Shown: one piece after another, positions 1-11,555 of the stretch
How the letters are laid out: every line of letters begins with the position of its first letter
Position numbering within the stretch: position 1 is the first letter of the stretch
Assembly: GCA_907163375.1 (NCBI GenBank)
Contig: CAJQUW010016860.1
Location: 162,501-226,500 of the forward strand
Source: Prostheceraeus crozeri
Taxonomy: Eukaryota > Platyhelminthes > Polycladida > Euryleptidae
Reading direction: 5' to 3'
Length of the DNA stretch: 64,000 nt
The notes under the pieces: model-generated
Database searches by the model: none
Told to the model about the DNA's origin: nothing
The model's input: only the letters and a program-made list of their open reading frames with translations
Position numbers and translations under genes: made by a program

Positions 1-232
1 GGTTATTAATGTCAAGGTAGGTTTATATTTTAATAAAATGTGGTTAAACATGATGCATTTAGGATTTTATCAAATGCTAAACCAATTACTTAATTACCCT
101 TGAAATAGTGCGGTCTTAAATGATAAGCATTGAAGAAAAAAGAGTTCCCCAATACTTATATTCAAGACCGCAAATAAACAATACAGCATCACGTCTAAGC
201 ACAAAATTATAGCGAGAAATATCTCAACTCTT

Positions 233-300
233 ACCTGAAATGGTGCAATGGATATTGGAGTTCGACAAATTAATTGAGTCATTCAATCCATTGTTTGATC
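233..300 (-). promoter_or_regulatory. E1 tail copy of leader-like exon with 5' splice site
   Basis: Read on the minus strand, the segment ends in CATTTCAG at 235 and is followed by GTAAGA (234-229), a strong U1 consensus. The last 13-16 nt before the donor match the 5' leader of E5 (23723 upward), and similarity fades beyond about 45 nt. The position, after ORF2 and inside the 3' region, is the same as in E2, E4 and E6. About 33 nt after the donor comes a block containing CGTGATG that E2 and E4 share, then a hairpin (109-121 with 160-172, 12 of 13 bases paired). Its role as promoter plus first exon is inference. Confidence 0.6.
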
Positions 301-602
301 AATGCAGTTTGCTAGGAAGTGGAAGTAACGTAATTCTTTCGATGTTGATTCGCGAAGATCTCGATATATAATGACACAGTTATCAATAAATTATCAATCC
401 AATCATGATATCATAGAAATCGGACAGCGTTCAGTGTGCGAAGGAAAGAATAAATAGAATCTATGGTTTTAAGGGTTGGATTAAGCGGAAATTGATAAGT
501 TGTGACTTTCTTCTTTTGTCCGCCAGAGAGATCGTATCGAATGGTGTGGGTCAAGACTTAGAAAGATCAATCTCTTATCGTGTCAAATTATTATGAAATA
601 TA

Positions 603-3600
603 TTATCTATTGTTTCGACATTTCATCGCTTTATCAATGAATTCATCAATTGCTTTGATTTGTCCTATCTTTAATGTATTCATGATTTCATAGAAATCTG
701 ATCGTGTACAGTCTGCTAGGAACGGAATTAGCATTTTTCTTTCTGCGCTGTATCGAGGACAAATTGACATGAAATGATAAATATCTTCTGTCGCATCATT
801 TTCACATAATTTGCAAGTAAAATCATTATGAGTGCTTCGATTTTGATATGTTCCAACTTCTGCTGCGAGAGTGTGATTTCCAGTTCGCAATTTAAGGATA
901 TTATCAGTTTTTATTTTTTCATCGACTAGACACAGATATTGTTTCAAATCAGTTTGGAATCTACAGAGCTCTAAATATCTCAGTCCTTTGCTGCTATTCT
1001 TTGCACTATTTATCCATTTACTTCGGAAATATTCAATTAAACGATTGGTAATAACAGCTTTAGATCTTTTGTCGTACATATCAAGATTCTGTAATTCTTG
1101 TAAATGGATTTTCTCCATAAGTTTCATTATCCTATTACACCATGTGTTATGGAATGGTTTTTTATCAATGTTGTCATTTATCTTGTTAAATAAACGTGTA
1201 ATTAATCTTTGATCAGTTTTGGTATTCAATTTAAGATAGCAGTTCAGGGCTGATTTATAACAATGAAATTCCATAGGTTTCGCGTCAAATTCGCCAATAA
1301 TACAATAGTTTGGTGTAGTGATTCTTAGGTGATGGAATGTTTTGTAGAACTGCATAATTATTTTATTAGGATCATCTAAATTTCTATCAAAATGGAACTC
1401 ACAACCATATCTCATTTTCGATAAGGTTAACATATCAAAAGTTTCATTTAGAATTTTTGCATTGACATTTCCAAATTCTTTCAGTGTTTTAGCAGTCAAA
1501 TATGATGATGGTCGTCCTTTCTTTGTAATTTCTTCAATATGTTCTCTGTCAGATTTAGCTATCCAAATACCTAAGTATTTGTATTCTTCTACTATTTCGA
1601 TAGATGTTGTAGTATCATAATTATTTCTTAACACGAGCTCTTTAAAGTTTTCTTTCTCATTATTTATCATGATCTTAGTTTTGTTATAGTTTATGGTGAG
1701 TCCATTTTCACTACAAAAGTTTCTCATGTAGTTTAGTTGTTTGATTAGTCCTTGCTGAGATCCACTAAATAAAACAATATCATCAGCATAAACCAATGAG
1801 GCCAGCTTTATATCATCTATTTGAATTGGGTCAATGTCATTCATGTTTCTATCTAGTTCTATCAAAAAGTCGTTTATATATAGACAGAATAAAGTTGGCG
1901 ATAAACTATCTCCCTGTGGAATTCCGTTTTCTAACATAAATTCTTCACTTTCCATTCCGTTAAGCAAAATTTTGTATTTCTTGTTTTCTATAATATTTTT
2001 CATTAAAGAAAGAAAATGACCATCAGGAATGATGCTTCTTAATTTATTGATCAGGTGATATTTTGGTATTGAATCGAAAGCCTTTGATAAATCAATGAAA
2101 CAAATGTATAACTGCTTCTTATTGTTTCTATAAACTTGTATATTTCTTTTAGGATCCAGATATTGTCTAAGGTATAATGTTCTTTACGAAATCCTGTTTG
2201 ACATTCATGAATTAATCCATGTTTGTCAATCCAGGCATTCAGTCTTTCATTTAATATTTTTGTAAGCAGTTTCTCAATACACGAAGACAGATTAAGACAT
2301 CGGTATGAGTTCGTATTGTTCCTATCTCCTTTTTTGCATATAGGAATCATCCAACTTAATTCCCATGGAGTTTTCTTATCTTGAAAAATGCCATTGCAGA
2401 GTATTGGTTTGTTGGTTTTTATGTTTTTTCCAGGTCTACTTTTGCTTATTAGTTCCCAATATCTTTTGGGATTATTGCTGAGTTTTGCTTTTTGTAGTTC
2501 TGCCAATTTTTCTTTTCGTAATTTTCTTTTTTCTATTTTGAGAGTCTTATTAAACAGTCTCTTTTTTTGCAATAATGAAGTTAAATTTTCTTCGGTTGGG
2601 TCATATTTGTACATGTCAGCTGCTGCCTTATAAGTTTTGCGAAGGCATCTAGCATCTTTTGTGAACTTAGTTTGTCTTTTTAAATTTAGTTTTTGGTAAA
2701 TTTCTTTTCCTGTATTAACTAATTCAGTATATAAATCTTTTGTATTAAACTGTTTTTCATTTATTTTTTCTGCAAGTTCAATACTTTTTGTAAATATGAT
2801 TTCTTGATATTCATAGGAATCAGAATCAATCATCATTTTGAATGGTCCTACATTCTTACTTATAGCATGACCACATTTTCTATTAAGTGTTTTCGATTCT
2901 GACTTTACCTGTAAATCTATGTCTATTTTCATTGGTCTATGGTCCGTAAAAAGTTTAGGTTCAAGTATTTCAAAGGCTTTCAATTTTTCTATCATTGATT
3001 CTGATAGAAGCAAATAATCAACAACTGATTTGTAGTTTATACCGTTTTGGATTTTACAAAATGTATGTGTGCCTTCTTCATATCTGCCGTTTGCTATCAC
3101 AAGAGATGTTTCATTACAGAATTTTATCAATTCTCTACCTTGTTTATTTATCACTGAATCATCCGATTTTCTAATGGGAAGATCCATATGTTCATTGTCA
3201 TTTACTATACCAGTTCTAGTATTAAAGTCTCCTAACATCAGTATGTTCTTCATTTTGTATTTTTTAATATAATCTTTTATTTTACCAAAGTAATTTTTAT
3301 CGGCATATTTCGATTCTCTACTTTCTCTGTAGCAAAGTATCAAAAAAATTTCTTTGATATCTTTCCATCTACTGTTGATAATTTTTATTATTAGTATGTC
3401 TCCGTTTTCGGTAAGTATGTTCTCAATGCTTTGTTGGTTTACATCATCTCTGTAGTATAATCTAGCTCCTTTAATTGGTCTTCCGAAATTATTTTTATCT
3501 TTGCTTATCGTTTCGATTATACCATATTTAGGATTTAATGAAAGGGAAAGATTGTTCGATTCATTTTCAATTAAGTGCGTCTCTGTAAAACATATGATAT

Positions 3601-3709
3601 CAACATCATGTATATCTTTCATCATGTCAGGATCTTGAAGCTTATCTTTATTTAAGCCGTTAATGTTAACGTGATATATCTTCAATGTTTCATAATTCGG
3701 ATCGCTCAC
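603..3709 (-). pseudogene. E1 ORF2: APE endonuclease-reverse transcriptase, broken
   Basis: The product would nick target DNA and copy the LINE RNA by target-primed reverse transcription. Endonuclease motifs are visible at the N-terminus: VNINGLN, CFTETHL, MLGDFNTRTG, VVDYLLLSE and FTDHRP. The RT follows with NSYRCLNL, FIDLSKAFDSI, NGIPQGDSLSP, YADDIVLFS and YKYLGIWI. A C-terminal CCHC (CKLCENDATEDIYHFMSICP) sits near 800-770. One missing base near 2145 splits the frame inside the RT palm. About 105-110 residues before motif 0 are deleted in frame compared with E4. No ATG lies at the start, where the frame overlaps the ORF1 stop. Related copies make about 1,150 residues. Confidence 0.93.
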
Positions 3710-3746
3710 TTTTTCAGAAATTTCCGTCTCCTCTCCTTCATCTATG

Positions 3747-4826
3747 TTAAAATAAAGGTGGCACTGAGTAATTGCTCGCGTAAGGGTACATCATACCTTG
3801 TTGAGACACAGGCTGATAGTTCATAGATGAGAACTGTTGCTGTTGAGGATGATAGTTTTGTTGGTATTGACCATTCGACGGATATTGATAAGGTGCTGGT
3901 CCATGATATTGGGGCCTCATTCTAGGTCGATAGTAACCTCCATTATTGTTTCCGTTCCATCTTTGCCTTGGTCTTCTCGCATTGTAGCAATTCCTTGCGA
4001 TATGACCAGGTCGTGAGCATACGTAGCAGATAGGAGGTGGCCTTCTTTGGTTGCTACGGTTGTGGTGGAATGTTACTGCTGGTGGTGCTGGAGGTGGAAT
4101 TGTTGGTTGTGGCACTGGTTGAAATTGATGTTGTTTCTGGTGGTATTGCTTCTCAGACATGGAATGTCTTATGTCGTCGAGTAGATGTTTCAAGACAGTC
4201 ATTTCACTCTTGGTCTCATCTTTGTGTTTCTGGAACATGCGTCGTAGGTTTTCATCACTGCCGGTGTCGTTGTGGTTTTGATTTTGATTTTGATGATTCT
4301 GTTGGTCTTTTTCTTCGTACTGAGTCAATTGATCTTGTAGGATTGTCAGAGATAGCGCCATATCATCGTTCGATCTTTGTAGGGATCGTGTATTCTCATT
4401 GACGGTCTCAACCTGCTCCTTGAGTGTATTCTTCTCCTCTATTACCTTGCTCAGATTTTGAGTCAGGTCCACGATTTCCTCGTCCTTCAATTGAAGTCGT
4501 CTTCTGTAGTCGTCTAGGAGAGCAGCATTGCCATCAAACTTCACCATTCTGTCTTTCACGAAGGTTAATTCAGCTAGATGGATTTGTTGGACACACTCTG
4601 CACACGCATATTTTCGATGATACAGATTTTCTTTATAGTATTTCACTATTTCATATTCGGGGAGGTCTGTACACCCAAAGTGAAAGTATGTGTCACACTT
4701 TCTACATGGCAATGCGTCCTGTGATGTAGTGGATTTTTTGCATTTCATACATGGATTCCGAAGATTGGCGATAAAACCGGATGATGGAGATGTTGGCTGA
4801 TTTACAACTGGTGTCGGTGTTTACAA
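3747..4826 (-). pseudogene. E1 ORF1: PHD / coiled-coil / CCHC RNA-binding protein, N-terminus lost
   Basis: This is the LINE nucleic-acid-binding protein, expected to coat the element RNA. In order it has a PHD-like Cys/His finger (C-x2-C, then CRKCDTYFHFGC, then CAEC), a long charged coiled coil, a CCHC knuckle (CYVCSRPGHIARNC) and a Gln/Tyr/Pro-rich tail. The reading frame stays open above the first ATG at 4748 and matches E5 residue by residue (SPSSGFIA) up to 4826, where it runs into the microsatellite with a stop codon close by. The true start and leader are therefore lost by 5' truncation. The stop at 3749-3747 overlaps the open ORF2 frame. Confidence 0.9.
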
Positions 4827-4985
4827 CTCTCCCTCCCTCTCCCTCTCCCTCTCCCTCTCCCTCTCCCTCCCTCCCTCTCCCTCTCCCTCTCCCTCCCTCT
4901 CCCTCTCCCTCCCTCTCCCTCCCTCTCTCCCTCTCTCTCCCTGTCTCTCTCTCCCTCTCCCTCCGTCTCTCTCTCTCTCTCTCTC
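4827..4985. repeat. CT-rich microsatellite (CCCTCT/CT) between E1 and E2
   Basis: About 159 bp of C and T only, in CCCTCT and CTCT units. On the sense strand of the LINEs it is GA-rich. It abuts the truncated 5' end of E1 on one side and the 3' tail of E2 on the other. Long open frames rich in Ser/Pro/Leu or Arg/Glu here are composition artefacts. Confidence 0.98.
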
Positions 4986-5509
4986 AGAACTCAGAATGTT
5001 TATTGACCAAAGTTTGGTACAAACAAAGAAACATGTGATGATGATAACTAATGATAATAAGATGAAGATTACATCAATGAATGAAGTCGATGAATGTACG
5101 AATGCAGCAACCACGAATAGGAATGATTCACGAGAGGTCTATCTGAAGCACACGCACAAATTCACAAATTCAACGTTGAAATGATAGTATTTACAAGAGC
5201 ATGAAGGCATGAGTATGAAATGATGATAGCGAGCTTACATAGATGAGTGAGTATGGTACATTTGAAAAGACATGCATCGGTTTCAGTTTCGTGGCATAGA
5301 GAGCATTATCATTGTCAGGCATGCATGAATAGAGCAAGAAGGAATATCATAAACGAGTGAGGAGAGGAGGCAAATATATCTCAAAACGACATTTATGTGC
5401 ATGGCAATAGCAATGATAAGTATGTATTTCATTAAGAATTAGTAAATGTTATTAATGTCTTATTTACCAATCACACTTCATCACAGCAAATTAGTAACCC
5501 TATTATTTA

Positions 5510-5522
5510 ATCGGAGGTTCGG
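5510..5522 (-). promoter_or_regulatory. E2 tail motif complementary to the leader
   Basis: The plus strand reads atcggaggttcgg. It is the reverse complement of ccgacctccgat in the leader (tail copy 5736-5747; 5' copy 10814-10825), with one extra base. In the element RNA the two could form about 12 base pairs, either inside the tail or between the two ends of the full-length RNA. E4 and E6 have matching pairs with different sequence. Confidence 0.6.
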
Positions 5523-5558
5523 TTTATTAAAATCAAAAACTTTTGTAGGTATATATAG

Positions 5559-5645
5559 TTGAACGTGATGTGTTCCAAGAGTCAGAAGTCCATTATATCA
5601 AGCATGGCGAGAAGGGAGAAACTCTACAAAACACATCACGTTCAA
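5559..5645 (-). other. E2 tail hairpin after the splice donor
   Basis: The arms 5559-5574 and 5630-5645 are a perfect 16-bp inverted repeat with a 55-nt loop. The hairpin begins about 30 nt after the donor at 5677. E4 has the same arms (12267-12277 and 12486-12496, one G-U pair) and E1 has an equivalent hairpin of other sequence. The conserved position argues for RNA structure. Confidence 0.65.
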
Positions 5646-5675
5646 GAACAAAAATTGAAATGAATAATTTTACAT

Positions 5676-5760
5676 ACCTGAAATGATGTGAGAAAAGTGT
5701 GATTAGACAAGTTTGAACACGAGCGTGAATATTTTCCGACCTCCGATATGTGGAAATGCT
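5676..5760 (-). promoter_or_regulatory. E2 tail copy of the 5' leader with 5' splice site
   Basis: Positions 5678-5760 are identical, base for base, to the leader at 10756-10838 (83/83 by eye). In sense orientation the tail copy ends TCATTTCAG and is followed by GTATGT (5677-5672), a standard donor. The 5' leader ends with the same CAG, joined instead to AAACTATC and the ORF1 ATG. A joined form and a donor-bearing form of one sequence are what an exon leaves after splicing and reverse transcription. Promoter activity is inferred. Confidence 0.75.
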
Positions 5761-6333
5761 TGCAGAGTGGAATAATTGTTGCACAGTCTATCAGTTACAG
5801 TGAATATTAATCATTCGGCACTGTTTCTTATGTCCGAAGCTACGTAAATCGATCATTGATTGTTCATTTTATGGTCTCATAGATATTGCAGTCAGTACTT
5901 CACCAAAGTTGTAGCAGAATGGGCGTGATAATGTATTTATCAAACAGACAGGTTGGCACATCAAAGTAAATGTCAACTGTTTCATATACATGTATACTGC
6001 TTTATCGATGAATTCATTAACGACATGGATCTGTCCAACTTTTTTTGCATGCATAGTTGCATAGAAATCAGAAGCAGTTGATCAATATGGTAGGTTGCGT
6101 GTACTGATGAATTTTTGAAACATCCAAATGCGATGAAAATCCAAATGTAAACATCATCTATTGTTTCTCAAGCACATGAATTGATACGTTTATGAAATAA
6201 TTATCATCATCATGCGTCTGTCATTCTTTTCAAAGTTTCATAGAAATCGCATCAGAAGCAATTGATCAACTTAATAGAATGCGCATGGCAATGAAATTGC
6301 AAAGTGGACTTATTAATATAAGAAGAGCTAACA

Positions 6334-9300
6334 TTACCTTTTCTTCCTGACATGCATTGCTTTGTCAATGAATTCATCGATGGCACACGTTTGCCCTGCC
6401 TTTGGCATGTTCATAATTTCATAAAAATCCGACCGATCACAATCACTTAGGAATGGAATCAATGCAGGTCGTTCAGTTCTATATCGTGGACAAATTGACA
6501 TGAAATGAAAAATGTCTTCTATTTCATTCGTGTCACAAAATTTGCAAATGAAATCATTATGAGTACTTCGATTTTGATATGTGCCAGTTTCTGCTGCAAG
6601 AATGTGATTACCTGTTCGGAGTTTCAGGATATTTTCAATTTTGATTTTATTGCTGACTAAATGCAAATATTGCTTCGTCTCATATTGAAATCTACATAGT
6701 TCTAAATATCTTATTCCTTTGTTACTATTTTTTGCACTGTTAATCCACTCTTTTCTGAAATATTCAAATAAAACGGTGTTGATAACAGTATTTGGCTTTT
6801 TATCATTATAATCAAAGTTTTGTAGCTGTTGCAATTGAGTCTTTTCCATCAGTTTAATTATCCTGTCACACCATGTATTGCGGAATGATTTCAGGTTTAA
6901 GTTGGCATCTATATAGCTCTAAAAATTCGTGTAATAAGTCTGAGATCAGTTTTATCCTCCTTTAACTTCATGTAATAATTTAAAGCTGATTTATAGTAAT
7001 GGAATTCCAAGGGTTTTATGCCGAATTCACCAATGATGCAGTAGTTTGGGGTCGTGATTCTTAGAAAGTGAAATTTTTTATAGAACTGCATAATTATTTT
7101 ATTCGGATCATTCAAATTTCTATCAAAAAATAATTCACCACCATATTTCATTTTTGATAGAGTCAACATTTCAAATGTTTCATTTAATATTTTAGCGTCA
7201 ACAGTTGCAAATTCTTTCAGAGTTTTAGCTGTTATGTATGATGATGCTTTTCCATTCTTAGTGATTTCTTCAATTTGCTTTCTGTCGCTTTTGGCAATCC
7301 AAACACCTAAATATTTATATTCTTTCACCACCTCAATTGATGTTGTAACATTATTATCCTTAAGCAATAACTCGTTATATGTGTCTGTTTCACTATGTAT
7401 CATAATTTTAGTTTTTTCATAGTTTATTGTAAGACCGTTTTCATTACAAAATTTTTTCATGTATTTCAGCTGGCTGATCAATCCATATTGTGATTTGCTT
7501 AGCAATACCAAATCATCAGCATATACTAGTGACGCTAATTTAATATCAATTATTTCGACAGGATCAATATTCGTCATATTTGCGTCAAATTTATGGAGCA
7601 AATCATTTATATAAAGGCAAAATAATATTGGTGATAAACTGTCTCCCTGTGGAATTCCATTATTCAATCTAAATTCTCCACTTTCTTTTCCATCAAATAA
7701 TATTTTGTATTTTTTGTTGTTAATTATATTTTCCATTAAGGACAAATAGTCACCTTTTGGTATAATGGCTCTTAATTTGTCAATTAAATGAAATTTAGGA
7801 ATTGAATCAAAAGCTTTTGAAAGATCAATGAAGCATATGTAAAGGGGTTGTCTATTATTTTTGTGAATTTGAATAATTTCTCGGATCATCCAGACATTAT
7901 CTATGGTTGACTGTTCTTTTCGGAACCCAGTTTGAGATTCATGAAGTAATCCGTATTTATCAATCCAAGCATGTAGTCTATCGTTCAATATCTTTGTTAG
8001 AACCTTCTCAACACATGATGATAAATTTAAACACCGATATGAATTCACATTGTTTTTATCTCCTTTCTTAAAGATAGAAGTTGTCCAGCTTAATTCCCAT
8101 GGAGTGGTTTATCATGCAAGATGTTGTTGAAAAGTACTTCCAGCACCTTAATTTGACTTGGATTGTTTTTAAACATTTCATAAACAATTTTGTCTGGGCC
8201 ACTGGATTTAGAATTTTTTGTTGACTTAACTGCTTTTTCAATTTTCATTAAAGTGATTTTTTTATTTAAATGATTATCTTCGCTCTTTGTACATGCATGA
8301 GGATCTATTTCACTTTGATGGATATTTGACTGTATAAAATGTTGATTTCTATTTTCAAGATTGTCTCTAAAATTTTCTGCGGTTAATTTACTTTTGACTT
8401 TTTTAGCTTTCTTAGGTTTGCCTCCATTTAACAGCTGCCAATATCTCTTCGAATCATTGTTAATTTTTGCATTTGAAGTTCAGATAATTTTAATTTTTGT
8501 AAATTTCGTTTTTCTAATTTCAAGCTTCTATTGTATTGCTTCTTTTTTTGTAGCAGACCATGTAGATTTTCCTCGGTTGAATCTTGTTTATAAGTTTCGA
8601 TAGCAGCATTATAAGTTTTACGAAGATTTCTAGTATCTCTAGAATAAGTTATTTCTGTATTCGGTTCTATTTTGTTGTATATTTCTTTACATGCGTTAAT
8701 CAAGTCATTATATATTTCTATCGAATTTAGCTTATCTTCATTTATTTTCTTTATTAGTGCTGTACTTTTTGTTGATAGAGTTTCTTGAAACTTACATAAA
8801 TCATAATTTATGGACATTTTGAATGGTTTAATAGCTTTATCCGTATTATCTCTATATTTGTCAGCATAAGCCTTAATCGATGATTTTATTTCTATATTAA
8901 ATTCTATTTTTAAAGGTCTATGGTCCGTAAATGACTTGGGCTCTAAAATTTCAAAGGCTTTTAATTTGTCTATCATGGATTCTGACATGATCAAATAGTC
9001 GATGACTGATTTATAGATTTTTTCGTTTTGAATTTTGCAATATGTATGCTTTCCGGCATCATATCTACCATTAGCAATTACAAGAAAGTTTTCATTCCAG
9101 AAATCAATCATTTCTCTGCCTTGTTTATTTATGATTACATCTTCTGATTTTCTGATGGAGAGATTCATATGTTCGTTGTCATTTAGGTTACCAATTCGAC
9201 TATTAAGATCGCCCAACATTATGATGTTCTTCATCTTGAATGTTTTTATATATTCTTTTATCCTATTTAAGAAATTTTTGTCAGCGTATTTTGATTCTCT

Positions 9301-9729
9301 GCTTTCTCTGTAGCACAAGATAAGAAATATTTCTTTCAAGTCTTTCCATTGAGCATTTAGCATTTTTATAATTACTAAGTTTCCATTTTCCGCTATCAAT
9401 TTTTCTACATAAAGTCCGTTTTCTTCATTTCTATAATACAAGCTGATTCCTTTAATCTGTCTTCCGAAATTATTCTTATTTTTACTCGACGTCCCCAAGA
9501 CGTTGAACCTGTTAATAGATAGATCTGTAGATGCATTTTCATTTAAGTGGGTTTCAGTAAAACACAAAATATCAGTATCTTGTATATCTTTGATCATATC
9601 ACAGTCATGAAGCTTATTAATATTTAATCCGTTTATGTTAGTGTAGTATATTTCTAAGGTCTTGTGATTCTTACCATAATTTTCTCCTGTTTCAGGTGCC
9701 TCCTCTCCTCGCTCGGCTATGTTAAACAA
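6334..9729 (-). pseudogene. E2 ORF2: endonuclease-reverse transcriptase, three indels
   Basis: Same enzyme and layout as in the other copies. Endonuclease: YYTNINGLN, CFTETHL, MLGDLNSRIG, VIDYLIMSES, FTDHRP. RT: FIDLSKAFDSIPK, NGIPQGDSLSP, YADDLVLLS, YKYLGVWI. C-terminal CCHC: CKFCDTNEIEDIFHFMSICP. Single-base indels near 8475, 8107 and 6912 divide it into four open pieces. Between the first two the sequence still matches E4 (SSGPDKIVYE). The frame opens with TTG TTT AAC overlapping the ORF1 stop. There is no ATG where E6 has one. Confidence 0.93.
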
Positions 9730-10747
9730 AAGGTTGCATTGATGTATGCATATTAAGGTTGGGATAGAAGTTACCTGGTTGAGTTGCAGGTTGATTGTTC
9801 ATTGAGAAATTGTGCTGTTGATAGGGTTGTTGATATTGGTAGTGATGAGGGTACGGCTGAAATGTTGGATGTTGTGGATAGGTTGGACGTTGAGGTCTTT
9901 GGTAATTGACTCTGCTATTTCTATTCCATCTTCCTGGTCGTCTGGAGCTGTAGCAGTTTCGAGCAATGTGCCCGATTCGTCCGCAAGAGTAGCACTTCGG
10001 TGGAGGTCTTCTCCGTTGCCTGTATTGATTGTGGGGCATTGTTTGCATGAAGTGTTGGTGATGAGGTTGTTGGATCGGCTCTTGATTTCGATTGTAAGGT
10101 TTGGAATCCATCGTTATTCTGATGTCGTTAATGAGGTGCTTGATGACAGTCATTTCGTTTCGCGTTTCTTCTTTTTGCTTCTTTAGTAATGTTAGTATTT
10201 CCGCATTGTTGGCATCAGCATTGAGTTGTTCCTTTCTTGATCGTTCTTTTTCTTCAAACTCGGTTAACTGCGTCTCGTACATGTTCAAGGAAAGAGCCAT
10301 GTTTTCATTTCTTCTTTTCACTTGCGTCACTTCTTCTTCAATCTTGTTCTGTTCTTCTATGGCTTTGTCCAGGTTTTCAACTAGTTCATTTACTTCGTTC
10401 TCTTTCAGCTCCAAGCGTTTTTTGTAATCGCTGAGAAGGGTAGCGTTGCCATCGTAGTTGTCCATTTTCGCCTTTACTGTGGCCAGGTCTTGAGAATGCA
10501 TTTTCTCAATGCATTTTGAGCATGCAAACTTTCGATGACACAGGTTTTCTTTGACATATTTAACGACTTCGAACGGTGGGAGGTCTGTGCAGTTATAGTG
10601 CCATAGCGTGTTGCATTTCTTGCATTCCAGGGAACTGTCTATTGAGGCTACCTTCTCGCACTTTTCACACAAAATTTTTAGTTTTGAAAATTCGGATGCA
10701 GGGGATGATGGTTGGAGAGTTACCGGGGTGGTTGTTGCCGCATTCAT
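9722..10747 (-). CDS. E2 ORF1: PHD / coiled-coil / CCHC protein, intact (341 aa)
   Basis: LINE RNA-binding protein with an unbroken frame. The PHD-like finger spans about residues 28-82 (CEKC, CKKCNTLWHYNC, CSKC). The coiled coil spans about 95-190 and is rich in Glu, Lys and Leu. A CCHC knuckle (CYSCGRIGHIARNC) lies near residue 255, and the Pro/Gln/Tyr-rich tail follows. The ATG at 10747 is 8 nt after the CAG that ends the leader, and the MNAATTTP start is shared with E5, which supports it. It is intact although ORF2 of the same copy is broken, so it may still be translatable; expression is unknown. Confidence 0.92.
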   Translation of the reverse strand: MNAATTTPVTLQPSSPASEFSKLKILCEKCEKVASIDSSLECKKCNTLWHYNCTDLPPFEVVKYVKENLCHRKFACSKCIEKMHSQDLATVKAKMDNYDGNATLLSDYKKRLELKENEVNELVENLDKAIEEQNKIEEEVTQVKRRNENMALSLNMYETQLTEFEEKERSRKEQLNADANNAEILTLLKKQKEETRNEMTVIKHLINDIRITMDSKPYNRNQEPIQQPHHQHFMQTMPHNQYRQRRRPPPKCYSCGRIGHIARNCYSSRRPGRWNRNSRVNYQRPQRPTYPQHPTFQPYPHHYQYQQPYQQHNFSMNNQPATQPGNFYPNLNMHTSMQPFV

Positions 10748-10755
10748 GATAGTTT

Positions 10756-10838
10756 CTGAAATGATGTGAGAAAAGTGTGATTAGACAAGTTTGAACACGA
10801 GCGTGAATATTTTCCGACCTCCGATATGTGGAAATGCT
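10756..10838 (-). other. E2 5' leader (83 nt)
   Basis: Sequence between the microsatellite and ORF1, identical to the tail copy 5678-5760. Its sense 3' end (TTTTCTCACATCATTTCAG) also looks like a splice acceptor: pyrimidine-rich, with a possible branch point CTCAC, ending in CAG. It could therefore accept a donor from an upstream element. Confidence 0.75.
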
Positions 10839-11116
10839 ACCTCTCTCTCTCCCTCTCTCTCTCTCCCTCTCTCTCTCTCCCTCTCTCTCTCTCCCTCTCT
10901 CTCTCTCCCTCACCCTCTCCCTCACCCTCTCTCTCTCTCTCCCTCTCTCCCTCTCTCCCTCTCCCTCTCTCCCTCTCCCCCTCTCCCTCTCACCCTCTCA
11001 CTCTCCCTCTCCCTCTCCCTCCCCCTCTCCCTCTCTCTCCCTCTCTCTCTCTCTCCCTCCCTCTCCCTCTCCCCCTCCCTCTCCCTCTCCCTCTCTCTCC
11101 CTCTCCTCTCCCTCTC
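10839..11116. repeat. CT-rich microsatellite between E2 and E3
   Basis: About 278 bp of CTCTCTCC-type repeats. It separates the 5' leader of E2 from the 3' tail of E3. Open frames in it on both strands are composition artefacts. Confidence 0.98.
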
Positions 11117-11555
11117 AAAATTCAAATTCAAAATTCAAAATGGTTTATTGCCCATCTTGTGGGTCAAACATGTCTGAGTTTACATAAGGTAAATATGTAC
11201 ATATTATGCGGCGTACGGATGAATGAAAAGATGACAAGGGATGAGAATGAAATGATAGATAAAATCACACTGCACCATGATGACTGTCTTCGATGAGATC
11301 GATGAGATGAATGTCTGAAATGACTGAGCACAATATTATAGAGCACAATGACGAAAAAACTGCATGGGTGGTACGAATGTGGCACTTATGTGGAGGAGAG
11401 GAGACGAAGCATGCATCATTACATGTTATTATTATGTTCACATCGCATTTTAGCTTCCATTGTATTTAACTTAATGATTTTATTTGCACATCACACTCCG
11501 CAGCAGATTAATAATTCCTATTATTTGATCGGAGGAACAATCGGAGCAACTTTGA
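11117..11555 (-). mobile_element. LINE stub E3: last ~440 bp of a related element
   Basis: A 5'-truncated copy made only of the distal 3' region. It starts (sense) near the complementary motif CCTCCGATCAAATAATAGG, also found in E2 and E4, continues through the conserved block with TGATG and AAATAAA, and ends in ATTTTGA repeats that run into GAGAG. CT microsatellites flank both sides, so it is an independent insertion of the same family. Confidence 0.8.

Larger units (their letters stand above)
1..4826 (-). mobile_element. LINE copy E1 (APE-type non-LTR retrotransposon), 5'-truncated; 3' end beyond window
   Basis: Minus-strand LINE. In sense order it has ORF1 (4826-3747), ORF2 (3709-603) and a long 3' region running off the window at position 1. 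The 5' side stops inside the first codons of ORF1 at the CT microsatellite 4827-4985, so the leader is missing. Protein and 3' sequence match E5 best, so the two form one subfamily. ORF2 carries a frameshift near 2145 and an in-frame deletion of about 105-110 residues between endonuclease and RT relative to E4. The 3' region holds a leader-like segment ending at 235 with a splice donor after it. The clade is not certain: the protein plan (PHD plus CCHC ORF1, C-terminal CCHC in ORF2) suits the CR1/I/Jockey group. Confidence 0.93.
4986..10838 (-). mobile_element. LINE copy E2, full length (5.85 kb), three frameshifts in ORF2
   Basis: Complete minus-strand LINE from leader (10838) to 3' tail (4986). 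In sense order it has an 83-nt leader (10838-10756), ORF1 (10747-9722), ORF2 (9729-6334, broken) and a 1.35-kb 3' region. The 3' end reads AATAAA, then two TTCTGAG-like repeats that merge into GAGAGA. The 3' region holds degenerate copies of the ORF2 tail, an identical copy of the leader with a splice donor (5678-5760), and a hairpin. CT microsatellites flank both sides. Closest relative in the window: E4. Confidence 0.95.
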
